6,502 nucleotides of DNA from Rhodospirillales bacterium (GCA_007131045.1 SLRI01000576.1:1-6502); one strand, 5' to 3'. Positions 1-5,803 are shown, counted from the first letter of the stretch. Notes: a model not told the origin generated them from the sequence alone. Numbers and translations are program-made.

Positions 1-2
1 AA

Positions 3-24
3 CGACCAACGAGCAATGACGACA
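3..24 (-). repeat. Dispersed 21-bp repeat, long (L) form, inverted
   Basis: Read on the - strand this begins CATGTCGTCATTG (from position 26) and continues CTCGTTGGTCG. It matches the other repeats of the window at both ends: CATGTCG on one side and CTCGTTGG on the other. It is the first of two inverted copies ahead of the binding-protein gene. The window edge cuts off whatever lies upstream, so a larger unit may continue to the left. Confidence 0.75.
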
Positions 25-50
25 TGATCGCGCCTTCGGGCAGCGCAGGA

Positions 51-72
51 CGACCAACAGGCAAGAACGACA
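51..72 (-). repeat. Second inverted L-form repeat, diverged
   Basis: On the - strand this reads TGTCGTTCTTG followed by CCTGTTGGTCG. Aligned without gaps to the copy at 3-24 it agrees at 18 of 22 positions, and it starts 48 bp further on. It ends 22 bp before the start codon of the binding-protein gene and 9 bp before its ribosome binding site, so it lies in the presumed mRNA leader or the promoter region. No convincing -35/-10 promoter pair is visible in 1-94. Confidence 0.6.
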
Positions 73-94
73 CAACCTGACGAGGGAACCCGGG

Positions 95-1327
95 ATGACC
101 ACGCGGCGCTACATGATCGGCCTGCCCATGGCGAGTGTGCTCGCCATGGGCTTGATCGGGGCTACGAGCCTGGTTCCAGGCGGTCTCGCCGCCGAGACCA
201 TCAAGATCGGCGACATCAACTCCTATACACGGATGGCGCAGCACACCGAGCATGCCAAGCGTGGCATGGAGATGGCGATCGCCGAGATCAACGATCGGGG
301 TGGCATCGGCGGCAAGATGCTGGAGTTGATCAGTCGCGACGATGCCGGCGAGCCCGGCGAGGCGATCCGGGTCGCGGAGGAACTGGTCACGCGCGAGGGT
401 GTGGAGATCATCACCGGCACCACGCTCAGCAATGTCGGCCTCGCCGTCGCCTCCTTCGCCGAGCAGAACCAGATTCTCTATCTCGCGGCCGAGCCCTTGG
501 CCGATGCGGTGACGCTGCAGAGCGGCAACCGCTACACTTTTCGCCTGAGGCCCTCGACCTACATGCAGGCGTCGATGCTCGCCGAGATCGCGGTCGATCA
601 CCCGGCGGCGCGCTGGGCCACGATCGCGCCGAACTACGCCTATGGCCAGGAAGCGGTGGCCGCCTTCAAGTCGATCATGAGCGAGAAGCGGCCGGACATC
701 GAATGGGTCGGCGAGCAGTGGCCGGCGCTGTTCAACATCGATGCCGGGGCCGAGGTGCAGGCGCTCGCCGCAGCTAGGCCGGAGGCGATCTTCAACGTCA
801 CCTTCGGTGCCGACCTCGCCCGCTTCGTGCGCGAGGGCCATGACCGGGGATTGTTCGAGAACACCTTCGTCGCCAGCCTGTTGACCGGTGAGCCGGAGTA
901 TATCGATCCGCTCGAGGACGAGGCGCCCGAGGACTGGCTGGTCACCGGTTACCCCTGGGACATCATCGACGATCCGGCCTATGTCGAATGGCTCGACGCT
1001 TATCGGGCCAGGTTCGACGACTACCCGCGAATCGGCTCGATCGTCGGCTACAACGCCATCCTGGCGCTGGGCGCCGCGCTCGAAGCGACCGGTGGCGAGA
1101 CCGAGGTCGAGGCGCTGATCGAGGCGATGCGAACGATCACCTTCGAGACGCCCCAGGGCGAGTTGGAGTTTCGCGCCATCGACCATCAGGCGACGCTCGG
1201 CGCCTGGGTCGGCTACACGACGCTCGTCGACGGCCAGGGGACGATGCGCGATTGGTACTATGCCGACGGTGCCGATTATCTGCCGCCCGAGGAGATGGTG
1301 GCACGCTTGCGTCCGGCGTCCGACTGA
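95..1327 (+). CDS. Periplasmic substrate-binding protein of a HAAT/Liv-type ABC importer
   Basis: This 410-residue protein captures the solute in the periplasm for the permease and ATPases encoded downstream. Residues 1-33 look like a Sec signal peptide: RR near the start, a hydrophobic core (SVLAMGLIGATSLV) and probable cleavage after GGLAA at 33, giving a mature start ETIKIGDINS. No lipobox cysteine is present, and I see no cysteine in the whole protein, so it should be soluble. The mature chain has the LivK-family (type I periplasmic-binding) pattern: AIAEINDRGGIGGK, the ligand-site-like GTTLSN at 108-113 and the hinge-region motif NYAYGQ at 180-185. The length fits the family. The ATG at 95 is preferred because GAGGGA at 82-87 lies 7 nt upstream. 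The substrate cannot be assigned; branched-chain amino acids, amides and aromatic acids are all possible. The transporter genes follow after a 444-bp gap filled with repeats. Confidence 0.93.
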   Translation: MTTRRYMIGLPMASVLAMGLIGATSLVPGGLAAETIKIGDINSYTRMAQHTEHAKRGMEMAIAEINDRGGIGGKMLELISRDDAGEPGEAIRVAEELVTREGVEIITGTTLSNVGLAVASFAEQNQILYLAAEPLADAVTLQSGNRYTFRLRPSTYMQASMLAEIAVDHPAARWATIAPNYAYGQEAVAAFKSIMSEKRPDIEWVGEQWPALFNIDAGAEVQALAAARPEAIFNVTFGADLARFVREGHDRGLFENTFVASLLTGEPEYIDPLEDEAPEDWLVTGYPWDIIDDPAYVEWLDAYRARFDDYPRIGSIVGYNAILALGAALEATGGETEVEALIEAMRTITFETPQGELEFRAIDHQATLGAWVGYTTLVDGQGTMRDWYYADGADYLPPEEMVARLRPASD

Positions 1328-1329
1328 GG

Positions 1330-1353
1330 CCCCGGCGTGGCGATGTGCCGGGG
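1330..1353 (+). promoter_or_regulatory. GC-rich stem-loop directly after the binding-protein stop codon
   Basis: CCCCGGC (1330-1336) and GCCGGGG (1347-1353) form a perfect 7-bp stem around a 10-nt loop, starting 3 nt after the TGA. No T-run follows, so it is not a classical intrinsic terminator. In binding-protein-dependent importers such structures often protect the 3' end of the binding-protein mRNA or cause partial termination, which keeps the binding protein in excess over membrane components. That role is inferred from position. Confidence 0.5.
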
Positions 1354-1395
1354 AGCGATGTCGCGACGCGCGCGGCCCAGTCCGCGGCTGTTGCG

Positions 1396-1470
1396 CATGT
1401 CACGTTTCTCGTTGGTCGGCCGCATGTCACAGATCTCGTTGGTACCGATCATGTCGCCTTTCTCGTTGGT
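1396..1470 (+). repeat. Three direct short (S) form repeats at 27-bp spacing, copy A
   Basis: Repeats at 1396-1416, 1423-1443 and 1450-1470 share CATGTC at the left and TCTCGTTGGT at the right; the first reads CATGTCACGTTTCTCGTTGG. They are separated by unrelated 6-bp spacers (CGGCCG, ACCGAT). The period is exactly 27 bp, which is 9 codons. The short form has 20 nt from the first C to the final GG, one fewer than the inverted long form. Confidence 0.9.
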
Positions 1471-1573
1471 CGGTCGTCACGCTCAGCGCAGGTGCGGTCG
1501 CGCCAACGAGATTTCACGACATGCCTCAACCGCGGTCGGGCGAACCGTGTCGTTCGTTTCGGCAGGCGGGTAG
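1397..1573 (+). other. Small open frame (58 codons) within copy A, doubtful gene
   Basis: The 27-bp period equals 9 codons, so the direct repeats encode a peptide repeat: MSRFSLVGR, MSQISLVPI, MSPFSLVGR. The frame then runs through the inverted repeat to TAG at 1571-1573. No ribosome binding site precedes the ATG at 1397. The product resembles no family I know. The in-frame repeat may simply follow from the DNA repeat length. Low confidence as a protein; listed because copy B carries the matching frame. Confidence 0.15.
1503..1523 (-). repeat. Inverted L-form repeat closing copy A
   Basis: On the + strand it reads CCAACGAGATTTCACGACATG; on the - strand it begins CATGTCG and ends CTCGTTGG. 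Its CCAACGAGAT is the exact complement of ATCTCGTTGG in the second direct repeat (1433-1442), and GACATG complements that repeat's CATGTC. The array can therefore fold into a long stem as RNA or single-stranded DNA. Confidence 0.85.
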
Positions 1574-1580
1574 GACTCCG

Positions 1581-1655
1581 CATGTCACGTTTCTCGTTGG
1601 TTTCTCGCATGTCACAGATCGTGTTGGTTGCGGTCATGTCACGTTTGTCGTTGGT
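1581..1655 (+). repeat. Three direct S-form repeats at 27-bp spacing, copy B
   Basis: Repeats at 1581-1601, 1608-1628 and 1635-1655. The first is identical over 21 bp to the first repeat of copy A. The second has GTG where copy A has TCTC-type sequence before GTTGG, and the third has TTTGTC. The 6-bp spacers (TTCTCG, TGCGGT) differ from those of copy A, so the repeats are better conserved than the spacers. Confidence 0.9.
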
Positions 1656-1764
1656 CGCACCTCGGGCTCGGCGTCGGTGCGGCGGCGCCAACGTGATTTC
1701 ACGACATGCGGCGGCCGCGAGGGAGGCCGGGCGGGGCGTGTCGTTGGTCGCGGCAGCCGGGTAG
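1582..1764 (+). other. Small open frame (60 codons) within copy B, possible leader peptide
   Basis: The frame begins MSRFSLVSR, MSQIVLVAV, MSRLSLVAP and ends at TAG 1762-1764. Unlike copy A it has a plausible ribosome binding site, AGGA at 1572-1575, six nt before the ATG. Its stop codon overlaps the AGGA that serves the permease gene, so translation could be coupled to the permease. Between the two copies the 6-bp length difference keeps the frame open. In the aligned first 42 codons, however, about 12 changes alter the residue and 6 are silent, which is no clear sign of protein selection. Confidence 0.2.
1688..1708 (-). repeat. Inverted L-form repeat closing copy B
   Basis: On the + strand it reads CCAACGTGATTTCACGACATG, differing from the copy at 1503-1523 at one base (A to T, position 1694). 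It lies exactly 185 bp after its copy A counterpart. The ATG at 1706-1708 is the conserved edge of this repeat, which argues against using it as the permease start codon. Confidence 0.85.
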
Positions 1765-1766
1765 GA
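1763..1766 (+). promoter_or_regulatory. Ribosome binding site that fixes the permease start at TTG 1772
   Basis: AGGA lies 5 nt before TTG 1772 within GGGTAGGACGACG. The TAG of the preceding small frame overlaps it. No comparable site precedes the in-frame ATG at 1706. Confidence 0.6.
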
Positions 1767-1771
1767 CGACG

Positions 1772-3640
1772 TTGGGGTTTTTTCTGGTCCAAGTCCTCAC
1801 CGGCCTGTCCAGCGCTGCCAGCCTTTTTCTCGTCGCGGCCGGGCTTTCGCTGATCTTCGGCGTCACCCGGGTCGTCAATTTCGCGCACGGCTCGTTCTAC
1901 ATGCTCGGGGCCTATTTCGGCCTGACGCTCGTGGCCCTCTTCGCCGACTGGTTCGGCCGCGGCCATCTCTCCTTCTGGTCGGCCATACTGTGCGCGGCGC
2001 TGGTCGTCGGCGCCATCGGCGCCCTGGTCGAGATCACGATCCTCCGCCGCATCTATCGCTCGCCCGAGCTCTTCCAGCTGGTCGCCACCTTCGGTGTCAT
2101 CCTGGTCATCCAGGATCTGGCGCTCTGGGGCTGGGGCCCCGAGGACAAGCTCGGCCCGCGCGCCCCCGACTTGCGCGGCGCCGTTTTCATCATGGGCCAG
2201 CCGCTGCCGCGCTATGACCTCGTCCTGATCGCGGCGGGGCCGGTCGTCCTCGGCCTGCTCTGGCTGCTCCTGAACAAGACCCGGTTCGGCATTCTCATCC
2301 GTGCCGCCACCGCCGACCGCGAGATGGTGGGAGCGCTGGGCGTCAATCAGGCCTGGCTCTTTACCGGCGTCTTCTTCCTCGGCTCCTTCCTCGCCGGCCT
2401 CGGTGGTGCCTTGCAGCTGCCCAAGGGCGGCGCCGACCTGATGATGGACTTCACCGTGCTGGCCGGCGCCTTCGTGGTCGTCGTCGTCGGCGGCATGGGC
2501 AGCATCACCGGTGCCTTCCTCGCTGCCGTGCTGATCGGCCAACTCCAGGCCTGGGGGGTTCTGTTGATCCCGCAATCGACCCTGGTGATGATGTTTCTCG
2601 TGATGGCCGTGGTCCTGGTCGTCCGTCCCTTCGGCCTGCTCGGCAGGCCGGAGCTCGTCGGCGGCGGGCGGCAGATGCTCGACGACCCGCTCCGCCCGAC
2701 CCGCTGGACGTTCAAGGCCCTGGCGCTCCTGGTCGTTCTCGGGCTGGCGGCCGCACCCTTTTATCTCGACACCTACGGCCTGGTGCTGCTGATCGACATC
2801 CTGATCTTCGCCCTCTTCGCCACCGCCCTGCACGCCATCATCGGCCCGGGCGGGCTGGTCAGCTTCGGCCATGCCGCGTTCTTCGGCGGTGGCGCTTATG
2901 CGGCGGCACTCCTGGTCAAGTATGCCGGAACGCCGATGGAGCTCAACCTCGTGCTGGCCCCACCGGCAGCCGCCCTCCTCGCCGTCGTCATCGGCTGGTT
3001 CTGCGTCCGCCTCTCGGGCGTCTATTTCGCCATGCTGACGCTTGCATTCGCGCAGATCGTCTGGTCGGTGGTGTTCCAGTGGGGCGAGGTCACCGGCGGC
3101 GACGACGGCATCCTCGGTATTTGGCGCGCACCCTGGGTGCGCGGCCGGATCGAGTACTATTACCTGGTCCTCGCCTGCTGCACCGCCGCCATCCTGGCGC
3201 TTCGCCACGGCCTCTCCTCGCCGTTCGGCTATGCGCTCAGGGCCGGCCGTGACAGCCCGTTGCGCGCCGAGGCGATCGGCATCGATGTCCGCCGCCAGCA
3301 GTGGGCGGCCTTCACCCTCTCCGGCGCCTTTGCCGGGCTCGCCGGCGGGCTCTACGCCTACTCCAAGGGCAGCGTCTTTCCCAACGAGATGGCCATCGTC
3401 CGCTCCTTCGACGGCATCATCATGGTTTTCTTCGGCGGGGTGCAGCACCTCTCCGGCCCCCTGGCCGGCGCTGCCACGCTGACTTGGCTCAAGGATACGC
3501 TGTTCCGGCTGGAAATGTGGCGCCTGCTCCTGGGTCTCGCGGTGATCGCCATCGTCATCCTCTTTCCGCAGGGCATCGCCGGCTTCATCAAGCAACACCT
3601 TGGCCGGTTCGTCGGCATCCGCCCGGAGCTCTCGTCGTGA
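1772..3640 (+). CDS. livHM: Fused LivH-LivM permease of a HAAT-type ABC importer
   Basis: This inner-membrane protein of about 622 residues joins in one chain the two permeases that are usually separate, and forms the whole translocation channel. The N-terminal LivH half shows GVTRVVNFAHGSFYMLG (FAHG at about 37) and GGMGSITGAFLAA, and ends in the LivH-like tail RPFGLLG at 285-291. A linker of about 20 residues follows. The LivM half has GPGGLVSFGHAAFFGGGAY from about 358, GVYFAMLTLAFAQ, the ATPase-coupling-loop region around EAIGID at 500-505, and GGVQHLSGPLAGA near the end. Hydrophobic segments run throughout both halves. TTG at 1772 is preferred over ATG 1706: it has AGGA 5 nt upstream, it places FAHG at the usual LivH distance, and the extra 22 residues would be a basic stretch encoded by the repeat. 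A T6 run at 1778-1783 lies just after the start. The stop codon overlaps livG. Confidence 0.93.
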   Translation: MGFFLVQVLTGLSSAASLFLVAAGLSLIFGVTRVVNFAHGSFYMLGAYFGLTLVALFADWFGRGHLSFWSAILCAALVVGAIGALVEITILRRIYRSPELFQLVATFGVILVIQDLALWGWGPEDKLGPRAPDLRGAVFIMGQPLPRYDLVLIAAGPVVLGLLWLLLNKTRFGILIRAATADREMVGALGVNQAWLFTGVFFLGSFLAGLGGALQLPKGGADLMMDFTVLAGAFVVVVVGGMGSITGAFLAAVLIGQLQAWGVLLIPQSTLVMMFLVMAVVLVVRPFGLLGRPELVGGGRQMLDDPLRPTRWTFKALALLVVLGLAAAPFYLDTYGLVLLIDILIFALFATALHAIIGPGGLVSFGHAAFFGGGAYAAALLVKYAGTPMELNLVLAPPAAALLAVVIGWFCVRLSGVYFAMLTLAFAQIVWSVVFQWGEVTGGDDGILGIWRAPWVRGRIEYYYLVLACCTAAILALRHGLSSPFGYALRAGRDSPLRAEAIGIDVRRQQWAAFTLSGAFAGLAGGLYAYSKGSVFPNEMAIVRSFDGIIMVFFGGVQHLSGPLAGAATLTWLKDTLFRLEMWRLLLGLAVIAIVILFPQGIAGFIKQHLGRFVGIRPELSS

Positions 3641-4407
3641 GCCTCGGGGAGCAGGTGCTCGAAGCCGAAGGTTTGAGCAAGAGCTTCGGCGGGGTGCAGG
3701 CGGTACGGGACATGACCTTCGCCGTGGCGAGCGGCGAACTCGTGGCACTCATCGGCCCGAATGGTGCCGGCAAGAGCACCTGCTTCAACATGCTGATGGG
3801 CCAGCTCGCCGGCGATGCGGGGCGGGTCCGGATCATGGGCGAGGACGTGACCGGTTGGCCGCCCCGGCGGATTTGGCGCAAGGGGGTCGGGCGCACCTTC
3901 CAGATCACGCAGGTTCTGCCGTCGTTCACCGTGCGCGAGAATGTGCAGATGGCGCTGTTGTCGCACCGCCGGCGACTGTTCGACGTCTTCGGCAGGGCCC
4001 GTAACGCCGAGGCCGCTGTCGCCGACGCGCTCTTGCAGCGGGTCGGCATCGCTGCTCTGGCCGACCGCGCTTGTGGCCTCTTGGCTTATGGCGACCTGAA
4101 GCGGGTCGAGCTCGCGATCGCGCTGGCCAATCAGCCCCGGCTGTTGTTGATGGACGAGCCGACGGCCGGCATGGCGCCGGCCGAGCGGGTGGCGCTGATG
4201 GAGCTGGCGGCCGGCATCGCCAAGGCGGACGGTGTCGGTATCCTGTTCACCGAGCACGACATGGACGTCGTCTTCGGCCATGCCGATCGAATAATGGTGA
4301 TGCATCGCGGCAGTCTGATTGCCGAGGGCTCGCCGCGCGAGGTGCGGGACGACCCGGAGGTCAGGGCGGTTTATCTCGGCAGCTCGCTCGATCTGGGGGA
4401 TCGATGA
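3637..4407 (+). CDS. livG: LivG-type ATPase of a HAAT ABC importer
   Basis: This 256-residue cytoplasmic ATPase pairs with LivF to power the permease; the length is normal for LivG. Visible motifs are Walker A GPNGAGKST (40-48), a Q-loop region GRTFQITQVLPSFTVRENV, the signature LAYGDLKR (149-156), Walker B LLLMDEPTAGM with D173 and E174, and the switch histidine H207 in TEHDMDVVF. The C-terminal GSPREVRDDPEVRAVYLG is typical of the family. The signature is the LAYGD variant rather than LSGGQ, as expected for LivG. The start is GTG 3637, which overlaps the permease stop in GTGA, with GGAG at 3625-3628. Frames open further upstream read through the permease gene and are not used. The gene overlaps livF by 4 bp in ATGA. 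Confidence 0.95.
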   Translation: MSLGEQVLEAEGLSKSFGGVQAVRDMTFAVASGELVALIGPNGAGKSTCFNMLMGQLAGDAGRVRIMGEDVTGWPPRRIWRKGVGRTFQITQVLPSFTVRENVQMALLSHRRRLFDVFGRARNAEAAVADALLQRVGIAALADRACGLLAYGDLKRVELAIALANQPRLLLMDEPTAGMAPAERVALMELAAGIAKADGVGILFTEHDMDVVFGHADRIMVMHRGSLIAEGSPREVRDDPEVRAVYLGSSLDLGDR

Positions 4408-5114
4408 CACCGCTGTTGCAGCTCAGCGGTGTTTCGGCCGCCTACCTCAAGGCCGAGATTCTTTTCGGTCTCGACCTCGAGCTCGGCGACGGCGAGGTCG
4501 TGGCGCTGGTCGGTCGCAACGGTGCGGGGAAGTCGACGCTGATCAAGACGGTCATGGGCATTCAGGTCCGCCGCAGCGGCAGCATCCGCTATGACGGGCG
4601 GGAAATCGTCCGTTTGCCTGCGCATGCCATCGCGCGCCTCGGCATCGGCTACGTGCCGGAGGAGCGGCGGGTGTTCGGTGATTTGACGATCCTCGAGAAC
4701 CTCGAGGTGGGCCGGCAGCCACAGCGTCAGGGTGCGCCGGCCTGGACGGCCGCTGCGTTGTTCGAGCTCTTTCCCAATCTGGCCGAGCTCCGCCACCGGC
4801 CGGCGGGACAGACGAGCGGCGGCGAGCAGCAGATGCTGGCGATTGCGCGCACGCTGATGGGAAATCCGCGCCTCGTCCTGCTCGACGAGCCCTCCGAGGG
4901 GCTGGCTCCGGTCATCGTCGAGCAGATGGCGCTCGCCGTCGGCAAGCTGAAGCGAGAAGGCTTGTCGGTTCTGCTCTCGGAACAGAACCTGCGCTTCGCG
5001 GGGGCGGTTGCCGATCGCGCCTATGTCATCGAGTCGGGTCATATCCGGTTTGCCGGCCCGATGCAGCGCCTGCTCGACGATGCCGACATTCGCCGGGCGC
5101 ATTTGAGTGTCTGA
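4404..5114 (+). CDS. livF: LivF-type ATPase of a HAAT ABC importer
   Basis: This 236-residue ATPase is the second nucleotide-binding subunit of the importer and is normal in length. Walker A GRNGAGKST is at 37-45, followed by the LivF-typical IGYVPEERRVFGDLTILENL, the signature TSGGEQQMLAIART (137 onward) and Walker B LVLLDEPSEGLAP with D161 and E162. The switch position reads SEQNLRFA, with glutamine in place of histidine, which is usual for LivF and not a defect. ATG 4404 overlaps the livG stop in ATGA, and GGGGGA lies a few bases upstream, so translational coupling is likely. It is the last gene of the unit. No intrinsic terminator with a T-run follows; a repeat copy starts 21 bp after the stop. 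Confidence 0.95.
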   Translation: MTPLLQLSGVSAAYLKAEILFGLDLELGDGEVVALVGRNGAGKSTLIKTVMGIQVRRSGSIRYDGREIVRLPAHAIARLGIGYVPEERRVFGDLTILENLEVGRQPQRQGAPAWTAAALFELFPNLAELRHRPAGQTSGGEQQMLAIARTLMGNPRLVLLDEPSEGLAPVIVEQMALAVGKLKREGLSVLLSEQNLRFAGAVADRAYVIESGHIRFAGPMQRLLDDADIRRAHLSV

Positions 5115-5135
5115 CCTCGATGCGGGCCGGCCCAG

Positions 5136-5156
5136 CATGTCGCAAAACCTCGTTGG
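5136..5156 (+). repeat. Dispersed L-form repeat just after livF
   Basis: CATGTCGCAAAAC followed by CTCGTTGG, with GCGG after it as in the inverted copies at 1503 and 1688. It is in the same orientation as the direct repeats before the permease gene. It starts 21 bp after the livF stop codon; between them is the 10-bp palindrome GGGCCGGCCC (5124-5133). Confidence 0.8.
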
Positions 5157-5336
5157 CGGTGGCCGGGTCGCGGTGTGCCAGTGGGCGCAATGCGGCGTCG
5201 AGGCAGGCAGCACACCTGCCGACGCTGCAAATCGTCGGCATGGCGGCGGCACGAACCGGGCGCATGGATCGGACGCTCGTCGAGCGCGCCGATGACTGGG
5301 GTCGACGACCGGCACGGCGACCATCTCGGGGCTGCC

Positions 5337-5359
5337 GGTCGGCTGCCGGCCGGCCGACC
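5337..5359 (+). other. Perfect 7-bp inverted repeat (stem-loop)
   Basis: GGTCGGC (5337-5343) and GCCGACC (5353-5359) flank a 9-nt loop, about 220 bp after livF. No T-run follows. It could be a factor-assisted 3' end structure for the operon mRNA, or chance in GC-rich DNA. Confidence 0.3.
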
Positions 5360-5410
5360 CGGAGGCGGGAGTGCGTCGGTTGGAAGCTGCTGGCCAGCCT
5401 CTCGGGCCGT

Positions 5411-5482
5411 ACCGTTGACGATGCGACGGCATCGAGAAACTGGTACCGACTCCAACCCTGGTTGCGTCGCATCGTCCGCGGT
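5411..5482 (+). other. Long inverted repeat with 12-bp perfect arms
   Basis: GACGATGCGACG (5417-5428) is the exact reverse complement of CGTCGCATCGTC (5465-5476), across a 36-nt loop. After a 2-base mismatch the stem continues with ACCG (5411-5414) against CGGT (5479-5482). No T-run follows. It may be a structured RNA, a protein binding site or a mobile-element remnant; nothing nearby decides this. Confidence 0.5.
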
Positions 5483-5687
5483 CTGCCGGGAAATGCTTCG
5501 GCTGTTCCTTGACGACAAGTGTCGGCGAGCGAGCGCCCATGTCGACAGGGGATGTCGGGTCGGCACCGAAGTCGGGTTCGGCGAAACGATTCACGATTGC
5601 CGAAGGGCGGCGGGCCCGCGACCTCGCAGGCGATGTTGCGGGTGAAGATCGCGCACGATGGCATCGACCGTCGAGCACTCGTTCGAT

Positions 5688-5708
5688 CATGTCGGCAAAT
5701 CGCGTTGG
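5688..5708 (+). repeat. Dispersed L-form repeat
   Basis: CATGTCGGCAAATC followed by GCGTTGG. It keeps the CATGTCG and CGTTGG ends and the A/T-rich centre of the family. Same orientation as the copy after livF. Confidence 0.7.
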
Positions 5709-5775
5709 TAGGCACCGACATCGTGAGGGAGCGCGCGTGATCGAGAACGCGTGGCGGTGGCGGTCGCCGCTCGGT

Positions 5776-5796
5776 CATGTCGTGATTTCCGGTTGG
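5776..5796 (+). repeat. Dispersed L-form repeat
   Basis: CATGTCGTGATTTC followed by CGGTTGG. Its CATGTCGTGA matches the inverted copies at 1503 and 1688. It starts 88 bp after the preceding copy, in the same orientation. Confidence 0.7.
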
Positions 5797-5803
5797 TGGC
5801 GTG

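Larger units (their letters stand above)
1396..1580 (+). repeat. Tandem duplication, copy A (185-bp unit)
   Basis: This is the first of two adjacent copies of a composite unit: three direct short-form repeats (1396, 1423, 1450), a 32-bp spacer, one inverted long-form repeat (1503-1523), then a tail ending GGCGGGTAGGACTCCG. Positions 1396-1523 match 1581-1708 at a constant offset of 185 bp with no gaps; by eye 105 of 128 bases agree. The tails also match but differ by 6 bp in length. No transposase or other convincing gene lies inside. Confidence 0.85.
1581..1771 (+). repeat. Tandem duplication, copy B, ending at the permease start codon
   Basis: Second copy of the composite unit: direct repeats at 1581, 1608 and 1635, an inverted repeat at 1688-1708, and a tail containing GTGTCGTTGGTCG and CCGGGTAGGACGACG. 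The tail supplies the AGGA ribosome binding site for the permease start codon at 1772. Copy A carries the equivalent GGGTAGGAC at its own end, so a ribosome-binding-site-like element is part of the duplicated unit. Confidence 0.85.

Noticed and set aside
1396..1655. CRISPR-like array
   Set aside because: The repeats are about 21 bp, vary between copies and are separated by only 6 bp, far too short for CRISPR spacers. No cas genes are present.
1706..1771. Upstream ATG 1706 as the permease start
   Set aside because: This ATG is the edge of an inverted repeat, lacks a ribosome binding site and would add 22 basic residues unlike LivH. TTG 1772 has AGGA 5 nt upstream and gives the usual distance to FAHG.
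1634..3748. 704-codon open frame on the - strand opposite the permease gene
   Set aside because: It lies antisense to a clear LivH-LivM gene. Its product is a low-complexity acidic, Gln/Glu/Asp/Gly-rich chain, as expected from the reverse reading of GC-rich membrane-protein codons.
3358..4410. 350-codon - strand open frame opposite livG
   Set aside because: It is antisense to an unmistakable ABC ATPase and shows no recognisable domain.
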